Below are positions 1-6,466 of a DNA stretch of 8,635 nt, piece after piece. The notes beneath the pieces are model-generated. The model had not been told where the DNA came from and did not search any database. It saw only the letters and a program-made list of their open reading frames with translations. Position 1 is the stretch's first letter. The number at the start of each line of letters is the position of its first letter. Position numbers and translations under genes: made by a program. The stretch comes from an uncultured Clostridia bacterium (GTDB lineage Bacteria > Bacillota > Clostridia > Oscillospirales > Oscillospiraceae), in assembly GCA_937892865.1 (NCBI GenBank), contig CALBJG010000062.1, positions 1 to 8,635 on the forward strand. Reading direction: 5' to 3'.

Positions 1-274
1 GGTAGTCGCCCTCGTTGGTGTAGTCGGGGATCATCTTGCGCATGATGTCCAGCAGATCGTGCTGCAGGTACTCCAGATCGAAAGAGTCGATATCGTGGGA
101 GCACTCCTGAACCATAACGGAGCAGGTGGTGTGGTGGGAAGCGATGCAGACGGTGCCGTTCTTAACGCCGGACTCTTTCACGATCGCCATAACTTCCTTG
201 GAAATGTCATGGAAGGTGGGGATCCAGCCCCGGGACTGCAGTTCCAGTTCTTTCTGATAAACCTTGAATTCCAT
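1..274 (-). CDS. YjbQ/UPF0047 family protein, copy 1 (3' end cut by window edge)
   Basis: The first 91 residues are present; the C-terminal part lies beyond the left edge. The fold family is UPF0047/YjbQ (TIGR00149). E. coli YjbQ has weak thiamine-phosphate synthase activity, but the physiological role of the family is unsettled. The family's central motif is visible as SHHTTCSVMVQEC (residues 47-59), preceded by FHDISKEV and followed by a D-rich helix (LEYLQHDLLDI). It is clearly paralogous to the protein at 490-984, sharing SHHTTCSV..QEC and the aligned FHD, SG.K.G and IP....EG.Y positions. The ATG at 274 has an AGGAGG site 9 bases upstream. It is the last visible gene of the minus-strand array, 215 bases after the previous one, and could be read by readthrough or from its own promoter; I found no convincing promoter. 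The missing half should carry the AHL and R.R motifs. Family call is confident, function is not. Confidence 0.88.
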   Translation of the reverse strand, partial: MEFKVYQKELELQSRGWIPTFHDISKEVMAIVKESGVKNGTVCIASHHTTCSVMVQECSHDIDSFDLEYLQHDLLDIMRKMIPDYTNEGDY

Positions 275-383
275 TTGTATGTTCCTCCTGAATTTTTTAT
301 ATGCTTATTTTCTTTATTTAAGCACCCTCTGAAAAATACTTTTTTGATGATTTGGGCGACAGATTTTGTTCTGAATCAAGTTA

Positions 384-420
384 TCAAATTCCGGAATACT
401 TTGTGTATTTCGAAATTTGA
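384..420. other. Long imperfect stem-loop between the two YjbQ genes
   Basis: Arms 384-399 (TCAAATTCCGGAATAC) and 405-420 (GTATTTCGAAATTTGA) flank a 5-base loop. Fourteen of 16 positions are Watson-Crick pairs; of the other two, one can form a G-U wobble in RNA. One further pair (383 with 421) extends the stem. Each arm contains its own 8-bp palindrome (TTCCGGAA and TTTCGAAA). No U-tract follows on either strand, so it is not a standard intrinsic terminator. It lies 70 bases beyond the stop of the upstream YjbQ gene and 110 bases before the start of the next. Possible roles are an mRNA 3'-end stabiliser or processing site, a weak terminator, or a dispersed repeat unit. Confidence 0.6.
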
Positions 421-489
421 TGATGCAGAGTCAGGGCAAAAGATCCGTCCAAATCGCAAAAGGTGTGTTTTTTAGAGGTGCCATTTTAC

Positions 490-984
490 TTATTCACCGA
501 TGATCATTACTTGCACGGTTCTGGTGCGGCCACGGGTCTGATCCCAATCGATAAAGTGGATCCTGCCGAACTCACCCAGGTCCATTTCGCCGTCTACGGT
601 GACGATGGTCACATTTCTGCCGATGATGGAAGAGCGCAAGTGGGCATCGGTGTTGTGGCAACCGAAGTTATCTTCGCCGTGCTCCTCTGCAAAAACCAGC
701 GCTTTCTGACCGGGATGCAGGTACTGGCCTTCATAACGGCAAGTGGGGATCCAATCTTCAAAGCAGTTCACAAGATCCTGCTGCAAGGTCTCCAGGCCGG
801 TCATAGACATATCGAATGCGCATTCCTGGGTAATGACAGAGCAGGTAGTGTGGTGAGAATAGACCACAACGATGCCGTCCTTGATACCGGACTTGGCTGC
901 AATTTCCTTGACCTTGTCGGTCACATCGTGAAAAGAAACTGCTCTGTGGCGGGATTCCAGTTTAAAAGATTCCTTAAATACCAT
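490..984 (-). CDS. YjbQ/UPF0047 family protein, copy 2
   Basis: A complete 164-residue member of the UPF0047/YjbQ family (TIGR00149), somewhat longer than the usual 130-140 residues. Visible motifs are SHHTTCSVITQEC (43-55), HGEDNFGCHNTDAHL (102-116), which matches the family's GEgN.dAHL block, and the C-terminal DGEMDLGEFGRIHFID...RGRTRTVQV strand pair (131-159). H45, H110 and H115 are candidates for the metal or substrate site seen in structures of this family. Relative to typical members there is an insertion around residues 78-98, and Cys replaces the usual small residue after HTT. The start is fixed by the ATG at 984 with a GGAGGG site that lies inside the last codons of the upstream TIM-like gene. 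The two genes are separated only by ACA (TAAACAATG), so translational coupling is likely. Biochemical function is unknown; its place in the operon suggests work on the same metabolite set. Confidence 0.9.
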   Translation of the reverse strand: MVFKESFKLESRHRAVSFHDVTDKVKEIAAKSGIKDGIVVVYSHHTTCSVITQECAFDMSMTGLETLQQDLVNCFEDWIPTCRYEGQYLHPGQKALVFAEEHGEDNFGCHNTDAHLRSSIIGRNVTIVTVDGEMDLGEFGRIHFIDWDQTRGRTRTVQVMIIGE

Positions 985-987
985 TGT

Positions 988-1695
988 TTAGCCCTCCAGT
1001 TTCTTCAGGTCGTCTGCTGCCCGGCGGGTCGCGGCGATCATCTCGTCGATCATCGCAATGGGGTCTTCGGCATTCATAATACCGGAGGCTGCACCTGCGG
1101 CTTCAGAACCTGCCATAATGAAATCGTAAACCTGCTGGCCATTGGTAATGCCGGCAGCCTGTTCCACCATAATGTCGGGATAGATCTCTTTAATGACCTT
1201 GATAGAGTCCTTCACATAAGCCATAGGGCTGACACCGTTACCGCCGCCGATGATCTCGGATGGTTCGGGATTGATAATGTCCGGATGTAACTGGGCGATT
1301 GCTTTGGCCTCTGCCAAAGTATCGGCGCAGGCGAAAACCAGGAAGTCCAGTTCTCTTGCCCGGTCGATGGTTGCTTTCATTTGGGGCAGGCTCATAGGCT
1401 TTTCGCAGTGGTTGATCACAACGCCCTGGGCGCCGGCGGCTTTCAGACCTTCGGGCAGTACATCTGCCATACCTCTGCCGGGACGGAGGGTGTCCATATA
1501 AGGCGCAAGGATGATCAGATTCTTGGTATGCTCCCGGACTCTGCGGATCTCCACAGCGGGGCAGATAAACAGCACATCGATATCGTACTTTTCGGCAGCC
1601 TTATCAGCAGCGATGGCGTACTCCAGCAGGGTGTCGCCATAGACATAGTTCTTGGTGCCCACTTCAAAATAGGGGGCGCGAATTACAGGCTTCAT
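988..1695 (-). CDS. Archaeal-type triose-phosphate isomerase family protein
   Basis: A 235-residue TIM-barrel protein resembling the short archaeal triose-phosphate isomerases (about 225 residues) rather than the usual ~250-residue bacterial TpiA. The catalytic His is in VVINHCEK (H96; archaeal NHSE) and the catalytic Glu is in NPEPSEIIGGG (E144). The phosphate-binding turns are AAGITNG (180-186) and GAASGI (201-206). The N-terminal catalytic Lys is most likely K15 in GTKNY, but the loop is about two residues shorter than the archaeal NFKAYEE form, so its geometry may differ. ATG at 1695 follows AGGAG by 7 bases, and the preceding kinase gene ends 13 bases upstream. A TIM paralogue inside a sugar-kinase operon is reminiscent of EryH/LerI-type L-erythrulose-phosphate isomerases in tetritol catabolism. 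I infer a ketose/aldose-phosphate isomerase for a pathway intermediate, not the housekeeping glycolytic enzyme. Confidence 0.85.
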   Translation of the reverse strand: MKPVIRAPYFEVGTKNYVYGDTLLEYAIAADKAAEKYDIDVLFICPAVEIRRVREHTKNLIILAPYMDTLRPGRGMADVLPEGLKAAGAQGVVINHCEKPMSLPQMKATIDRARELDFLVFACADTLAEAKAIAQLHPDIINPEPSEIIGGGNGVSPMAYVKDSIKVIKEIYPDIMVEQAAGITNGQQVYDFIMAGSEAAGAASGIMNAEDPIAMIDEMIAATRRAADDLKKLEG

Positions 1696-1708
1696 ACTTT
1701 TTCTCCTA

Positions 1709-3202
1709 TTAAATATTTACACTTTTGTTATTATACACACTTCCCATTGCTTTTGCAAGAGATTTGTATATTTCGAAAAACTTTCGTAAACCGGCAGACT
1801 CTGCCGCTTGCGGGTAGATCACCCGATCCGGTACTGCTAACATTCGATGCCCCTCTTCCACAGTGGAAAACAGACCGCAACCAACACCCGCCATCACCGC
1901 TGCGCCTACGCAGGCAAGATCTGCCGTTGCAGGGATACGCACGGGCAAGCCGGAAACATCTGCCAGCATCTGGCTCCAAAGTTCACTTTTGGATGCGCCA
2001 CCGGCTAGGATAATCCCCTCTTCAGAGGGTTTTGCCCGGAAAGATTCCATCATCCAAACCGTTTGGAATACCACCGCTTCCATAATGGCCCGGGCCAAAT
2101 GGAAACGGTCGTGGGACAGATCAAGGCCGATAAAGGATGCCTTTTTAAAATTGTCTTTCAAATCGCAAAGACCGGCAAAGGGGAAGAAAAACAGTCCCTC
2201 TTCTGCCGCTTTCCGGGAAGACACTTCTTGGTTGATCCGGTCGTAAGATAAGATACTGCCGTCGGCATCTACTGTCAGATTCTTCCGCCACCACTCCAAG
2301 CAAACACCGCCGGAGGACAAGGAACGGAGGCTGCCCCACATTCCCGGCACTGCCGGAACGGATTGGGCTAATCCTGACTCAAAATCCGGACCGTCTGAAA
2401 GGCTGGTGACCACCCAACTGGTGCCGGAGCCGATAAGAATATCCCCGTCTTTGCAAGCACCTGCGCCCAAAGAAACAGCATATTGATCGTGGGCGCCGGT
2501 GACCAGCAAAACATCCCCGGGAAGTTCCATCGCCTTTGCCGCCTCAGCGGTCAGTTTGCCAATGGGCGCGGCAGACGGCAAAACCGGCGGCATCATACAT
2601 TGTGTGATGCCGGCATAATCCAGTATTTCTTGATTATATGACCCTTTTTCAATATCCACAAATCGGCAGATGCCGGCATTGGAAATATCCACTGCCGTTT
2701 TGCCGGTCATACGCAGCGCAAGATAGTCCGGTACAGACAGCACCCGGGCAATTCTTGCAAAATTCTCCGGCTCGTTTTTCTTAAGCCAACGGCATTGGAG
2801 CGCAGGCATAGCAGAAGATGCGCCCCAACCGCAGATGCGGTAGACATCCAAATCGGGTTTATCCTTTTTGAATTGCTCCAATTCTTCCACACATCGCTTA
2901 TCGTTCCATACGATCGCCGGACGGATCACTTGATCATATTCATCCAGGAACACCGTTGTGCCGCCTTGGGTGGACATTGAGACAGCGACAATATTCTGCC
3001 GAATGGCAGGGTCATTACTTACCTCTTTTACCGTTTCACAAACAGCGTTCCACCAATCGTTGGGATCTTGTTCACAAAAGGACACTTGCGGTGTATGGAT
3101 GGGATAGCCCCGGTATACCTGACCGATGATCTTTCCGTCTTTACGGAACAGAATGGTCTTTGTACCGGTGGTACCTACATCGATACCCAGTAAGCATTCC
3201 AT
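1709..3202 (-). CDS. FGGY-family carbohydrate kinase (xylulokinase-like)
   Basis: A full-length 497-residue kinase of the FGGY family (two ASKHA domains), close in layout to xylulokinase XylB. The N-terminal phosphate-1 motif is GIDVGTTGTK (6-15). The catalytic base is D239 in TGAHDQY, followed by GSGTSW (258-263) of the second ATP-binding region. The C-terminal adenosine motif is LAGGASKSELWSQMLADV (399-416). No key residue appears missing. These enzymes use ATP to phosphorylate a terminal hydroxyl of a ketose or polyol (xylulose, ribulose, fuculose, erythritol, glycerol). The sugar cannot be named from the sequence. The start at 3202 is preceded by a purine-rich GGGGAGAGGA site 3 bases from the ATG. 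It sits 15 bases after the amidohydrolase gene and 13 bases before the TIM-like gene. Its likely product is the substrate of that isomerase or of an aldolase encoded elsewhere (inference). Confidence 0.93.
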   Translation of the reverse strand: MECLLGIDVGTTGTKTILFRKDGKIIGQVYRGYPIHTPQVSFCEQDPNDWWNAVCETVKEVSNDPAIRQNIVAVSMSTQGGTTVFLDEYDQVIRPAIVWNDKRCVEELEQFKKDKPDLDVYRICGWGASSAMPALQCRWLKKNEPENFARIARVLSVPDYLALRMTGKTAVDISNAGICRFVDIEKGSYNQEILDYAGITQCMMPPVLPSAAPIGKLTAEAAKAMELPGDVLLVTGAHDQYAVSLGAGACKDGDILIGSGTSWVVTSLSDGPDFESGLAQSVPAVPGMWGSLRSLSSGGVCLEWWRKNLTVDADGSILSYDRINQEVSSRKAAEEGLFFFPFAGLCDLKDNFKKASFIGLDLSHDRFHLARAIMEAVVFQTVWMMESFRAKPSEEGIILAGGASKSELWSQMLADVSGLPVRIPATADLACVGAAVMAGVGCGLFSTVEEGHRMLAVPDRVIYPQAAESAGLRKFFEIYKSLAKAMGSVYNNKSVNI

Positions 3203-3217
3203 AAGTCCTCTCCCCTT

Positions 3218-4282
3218 TTATTTACCGTAGATAGACTTGCGGGCATCGTCCAGAAGTTTCTTTGCATTATTGTACATAATGTCTTCCACATCCTGACGGC
3301 TTAAATCCAGCGCTTTTGCCGCCCGCTTGAATGCCAGCAATTCTTCGTACATAAAGAATGTGATCTTCTCCGCCTCTTCTGCGGTCACTTCCCGCAGGTG
3401 GGGATCCTGGCTGGGATCGCCGTAAAGTCCGGGAGGCACCAGATTGATATATGTACCGTTTTCCTCAATACGATGGGTACGCATACGCAAAATGGGCATA
3501 TCGGAGCCAAAGAGTACATTCTTCACGCCGGCGTGCTTGATCACCTCGGTAATGGCGTACTCGCAGCAGTTGGCGCTGAAATCGTAGAGGATATTGGGAT
3601 TGGTATCCAACAGTTCAAAGGCATTCCCCACATCTTCTTTTGTATAGGCTCTGCCCACATGGGCAACGATCAGTTTTACATTTGGAAACTCTGCTTTCAG
3701 TTCCAAAATCTGATGCAGGTTCACCGGATCTTTCAGCCGTCCGTCACGGGGAATGTGGAGCATCACGATACCGCCGATGCGATCTAGCATTTTCAGTTGA
3801 TGCTTGGGGAAGAAGTCAAAAATACGGATCTCGTTTACCGGAATGTAAGAGGGACTACGGCTCAAATAGCATTTTGTGCCCAAAAAGCCCCCGTCGCGAA
3901 TACATTTTTCCAGTTCTTCCGCGGATTGGCTGGGGTGGGAATAGTAAAGACCTGCCCAGTCGCCACCGGCTTTTGCGGTGCTTTCTGCCACATAGGCGTT
4001 ATTCTTATCATAAGGGATACGGGTTGTAAAACACAGGGCGGAAACCTCTTTACCGGGATACAACAAGCGGTAGGTCTCCTGCAGATCTTCAATGGGGTTG
4101 GTGTCGGCAACCAAAGATGGCCATTTGACCAAGCCTTTGTTTTTGCTTCTGGTAACACCATCCTCGGCAAATTCCTTACACCACAGATGGGTGTGAATGT
4201 CGATAAACTTATCCGGCAGGAAGTCTTTCAGTTCTTCCTCGTAAATTTTCTTATCATAATCAGTCACTTCAAACAGCGCCAT
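3218..4282 (-). CDS. Amidohydrolase-superfamily metal-dependent hydrolase (PF04909-like)
   Basis: A 354-residue TIM-barrel protein of the amidohydrolase superfamily, best matching the Amidohydro_2 (PF04909) type. The metal-site pattern is complete: HxH after strand 1 (FIDIHTHLW, H30 and H32), H176 in VMLHIPR, H208 in LIVAHVGRAY, and the strand-8 Asp D261 in VLFGSDMPI. K137 in FLGTKCYL falls where a strand-4 ligand or carboxylated lysine sits in binuclear members, but this is only positional. There is no signal peptide, so it should be cytoplasmic. The family includes decarboxylases, lactonases and C-N or C-C hydrolases, so the reaction cannot be assigned. ATG at 4282 has AGGAGG 5 bases upstream. 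It lies 13 bases after the NagA-like gene and 15 before the kinase, which argues for a shared pathway; lactone or ring opening would fit but is unproven. Confidence 0.88.
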   Translation of the reverse strand: MALFEVTDYDKKIYEEELKDFLPDKFIDIHTHLWCKEFAEDGVTRSKNKGLVKWPSLVADTNPIEDLQETYRLLYPGKEVSALCFTTRIPYDKNNAYVAESTAKAGGDWAGLYYSHPSQSAEELEKCIRDGGFLGTKCYLSRSPSYIPVNEIRIFDFFPKHQLKMLDRIGGIVMLHIPRDGRLKDPVNLHQILELKAEFPNVKLIVAHVGRAYTKEDVGNAFELLDTNPNILYDFSANCCEYAITEVIKHAGVKNVLFGSDMPILRMRTHRIEENGTYINLVPPGLYGDPSQDPHLREVTAEEAEKITFFMYEELLAFKRAAKALDLSRQDVEDIMYNNAKKLLDDARKSIYGK

Positions 4283-4295
4283 AATAGCCTCCTAA

Positions 4296-5471
4296 TTAAA
4301 TCAGCACCTGGCCGTTTTCCACAGCCAACTCACCTTGCAGGATCACCTTATCGATGTGGACCATATCATCGATAATGATCATATTTGCGGTCTTACCGGC
4401 AGCAAGGCTGCCGACCCGGCGGTCAATGCCCAGCAGTTTTGCCGGATTCAAAGATGCCATACGAATGGCGTGACACAGACCGTAACCGGTGTGGGTCATC
4501 ATATTGCGCACACCGTTTTCCAGCGTCATACGGCTGCCTGCCAGTTTACCCTCATCATCATAGTTCAGGTCAGAGCCATACCAAATGCCCATTTCCTCGT
4601 TGTTTTTGTAATTGGTGCGGCTGGGCATAGAGTCGGAGATCAGGCAGATCTTCTCCACGCCCTTTGTGCGGACGATCATCTTGATCAGATCCGGAACAAT
4701 ATGGATACCCGTTTCGTCGCAGATCAGTTCTGCAAACATATCCGGCTCATACAGACAGTACTCATCGCCACTTGCGCCGGGGGTACCCTGGGCGCGACCC
4801 TTGCAGCCACCGGAGTCGGTGATATGGGTACGGACCTTAACGCCGTAGTGGGCAATAGCGCGGATGGCTTCCGATGTGCTGCGGGAATGACCGTGGGCAA
4901 AAATCGCGCGGGGCGTCTTTTCGCAGGCATACTGCATAAATTCTTCGATACCATTCCGGTCAGGATCGATCGCCCAAACACGGACCATATCGCCAAGACC
5001 TTCCACCAAAGGAACATACTCCTCTGCCTTGATATCGCCGCTCCACTTCATCTCGTTCTGGAAACTGCCTGACAGATTCATAAAGGGGCCTTCCATATAC
5101 AGACCGTCCATAATTTTGCCTGCGCCGGTCTTGGAGGCTTTCCGTACTTTTTCTGCGCCTTCCAGCATCATCTGCATATCCAGATTGTGATAGAAAGTGG
5201 GAAGCACCGTAGTTACACCGTGTTTGATAAAATACTCACTGCAATATTCGGGGTTCTCCGCAAACAGCCAGTCACCGCCGCCGTGGTTGTGGATATCCAC
5301 CAAACCGGGGGCGGTATACTTACCTTTGGCGTCGATCACTTCCGCGTCCGCAGGCACGGTAATATCCGAAGCAGCGCCCACTTTTACGATTCTTTCCCCT
5401 TCGTAAAGAAGAACGCCATCCCAAATAATGCCGTCTTCCATAACCAGTTTTGTATTGATTATTGCCTTCAT
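4296..5471 (-). CDS. NagA-like N-acetylhexosamine-(6-phosphate) deacetylase family protein
   Basis: A 391-residue amidohydrolase resembling N-acetylglucosamine-6-phosphate deacetylase (NagA), with almost the same spacing as the E. coli enzyme. Visible are PGLVDIHNHGGG (H61, H63; a binuclear-type HxH), YMEGPF (metal-ligand E127), HGHS (H195), THITD (H216), catalytic Asp D280 in CLISDSM, and the C-terminal GSLAAGKTANMIIID motif. Several substrate-contact positions of E. coli NagA differ: the KKG(A/T)HN stretch reads SGSFQN (134-139), THLYNAM reads THITDSG, and the ADGLH region reads VPDLI. R226 appears to keep the E. coli R227 role. Deacylation is therefore likely, but the substrate is probably not GlcNAc-6-P. 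I chose ATG 5471 because AAGGAG lies 6 bases upstream; an in-frame ATG at 5510 would add 13 residues and start inside a stem-loop. The gene follows a hairpin-containing 62-base gap. Confidence 0.88.
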   Translation of the reverse strand: MKAIINTKLVMEDGIIWDGVLLYEGERIVKVGAASDITVPADAEVIDAKGKYTAPGLVDIHNHGGGDWLFAENPEYCSEYFIKHGVTTVLPTFYHNLDMQMMLEGAEKVRKASKTGAGKIMDGLYMEGPFMNLSGSFQNEMKWSGDIKAEEYVPLVEGLGDMVRVWAIDPDRNGIEEFMQYACEKTPRAIFAHGHSRSTSEAIRAIAHYGVKVRTHITDSGGCKGRAQGTPGASGDEYCLYEPDMFAELICDETGIHIVPDLIKMIVRTKGVEKICLISDSMPSRTNYKNNEEMGIWYGSDLNYDDEGKLAGSRMTLENGVRNMMTHTGYGLCHAIRMASLNPAKLLGIDRRVGSLAAGKTANMIIIDDMVHIDKVILQGELAVENGQVLI

Positions 5472-5495
5472 AACGATCTCCTTAAAGTACGGCGA

Positions 5496-5525
5496 TGTGC
5501 CGCACAGCAAAAGCGGTGCGGCACA
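5496..5525. other. GC-rich intercistronic stem-loop upstream of the NagA-like gene
   Basis: A perfect 10-bp inverted repeat, TGTGCCGCAC (5496-5505) and GTGCGGCACA (5516-5525), encloses a 10-base loop that can add an inner GC/GC pair. On the transcribed minus strand it starts 8 bases after the stop of the NagB-like gene and ends 12 bases before the AAGGAG site of the NagA-like gene. No U-run follows, so it is not a canonical terminator. It is the only structured gap among the first seven operon genes and could set different mRNA stability or attenuate the downstream genes. Confidence 0.65.
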
Positions 5526-5533
5526 ATGCCAAT

Positions 5534-6466
5534 TTAATATGCGATCAAATCCATCGGCTCAATGGGACGAGCCATATCTTCACTGACGTAAATCGTACCC
5601 TTGGTCAATTGGAACAGCGATGCAGGCACTTCCTTACATACCGGTCCGTACAGTTGCAGACGGGAGATCATACGCTCCCAGGAACTGTAACCGCCCAAGT
5701 AACCCAGGTCGTGACGCTCCAAATGATCTCTTGCGTTGAGAACATCCCGGGGGCCGATGGATACAGAGTACCGGGGGGTATGATAAGTATCACCGGAAAA
5801 TGCGCCGGCGTTCTGATCAATGGTCAGGCGGTGGTTGTCCACAAAGCCTGCGGGCAGTTTCTTAAACTCTTCCAAAGTTTCTGCCTTGAATGCCTTTGTA
5901 TTGGGGTCGATAAAAGCAGTATGGCCGATCCAGCCGGTAGCAGAAAGCAGCAGGTCAGCGCCGCCACCGCCGACTTCATCCAGCAGGTCAGAGTAGTAGC
6001 CGATGTTTTCATTGGTATAGTAGTGCATCTGGCTCAGAGGCGGACGCAGATCCTCACGGAAACTGAGATAGAACTCCGTCAAAAATGCTCTGCCGAGGCT
6101 GAAGCCGTAAGAGATGGGGGCAACATTGCCGTGCTCATCGGCAAATTCATCCATACAAAACGCGTGGATGTTTCTACCGGAAATATTGTAGCGGTTACAC
6201 ATCTGCACAGCGGCAGTGTAAATGTTTCTCCAGGAGTTGGGGAACACAATAACGGTCTTCTTATCCTCCACATCAGAGCGGTAAATCCAGTTGAACAATT
6301 CTGCCGTTACTGCGCTGGAGGGATGGGGCACAACACGGATGCTGTAGCCGTTGGCATTGGTAAATTCCATCTCTTCCCGCTTGATATTGCGGCAATATTC
6401 CAAAACAGCCTTATCCTGGGTAGGCAGCCATGCGGCAGGAGAAAAATCAAACAAATTCCGGTTCAT
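5534..6466 (-). CDS. NagB/RpiA-superfamily isomerase-like protein, more canonical copy
   Basis: A 310-residue protein of the glucosamine-6-phosphate deaminase / 6-phosphogluconolactonase (NagB) superfamily, longer than the usual 240-270 residues because of an N-terminal extension (FDFSPAAWLP, 6-15). The catalytic-loop motif is MDEFADEHG (D106, E107; E. coli NagB D72, E73). The second motif is TGWIGHTAF (H182; NagB H143), with D187 where NagB has E148 and I180 where it has D141. A third conserved block, QNAGAF..DTYHTPRYSVSIG, resembles the family's NSRFF...VPKYALTVG. The phosphate-binding GGTP loop of NagB is not seen; the aligned stretch reads FPNSWRN. It probably performs an isomerisation, deamination or lactone step on a non-standard substrate. 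Its ATG directly abuts the stop of the preceding paralogue (TAAATG). Its AGGAGG site lies inside that gene, so the two are translationally coupled and may form one complex. Confidence 0.84.
   Translation of the reverse strand: MNRNLFDFSPAAWLPTQDKAVLEYCRNIKREEMEFTNANGYSIRVVPHPSSAVTAELFNWIYRSDVEDKKTVIVFPNSWRNIYTAAVQMCNRYNISGRNIHAFCMDEFADEHGNVAPISYGFSLGRAFLTEFYLSFREDLRPPLSQMHYYTNENIGYYSDLLDEVGGGGADLLLSATGWIGHTAFIDPNTKAFKAETLEEFKKLPAGFVDNHRLTIDQNAGAFSGDTYHTPRYSVSIGPRDVLNARDHLERHDLGYLGGYSSWERMISRLQLYGPVCKEVPASLFQLTKGTIYVSEDMARPIEPMDLIAY

Noticed and set aside
275..380. A separate promoter for the first YjbQ gene on the minus strand.
   Set aside because: A TATAAA-like -10 exists, but it has no matching -35 and would start transcription inside the ribosome site.
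458..466. AAAAGGTGT shared with the tandem repeat near 8570.
   Set aside because: A 9-base match between AT-rich intergenic regions is not significant, and the surrounding sequences do not align.
463..1290. A 275-codon open frame on the plus strand.
   Set aside because: It is antisense to the YjbQ copy and the TIM-like gene, both clearly coding, and has no credible ribosome site or domain.
4335..5072. A 245-codon open frame on the plus strand.
   Set aside because: It is a shadow of the NagA-like gene, whose metal-site motifs prove the minus-strand frame.
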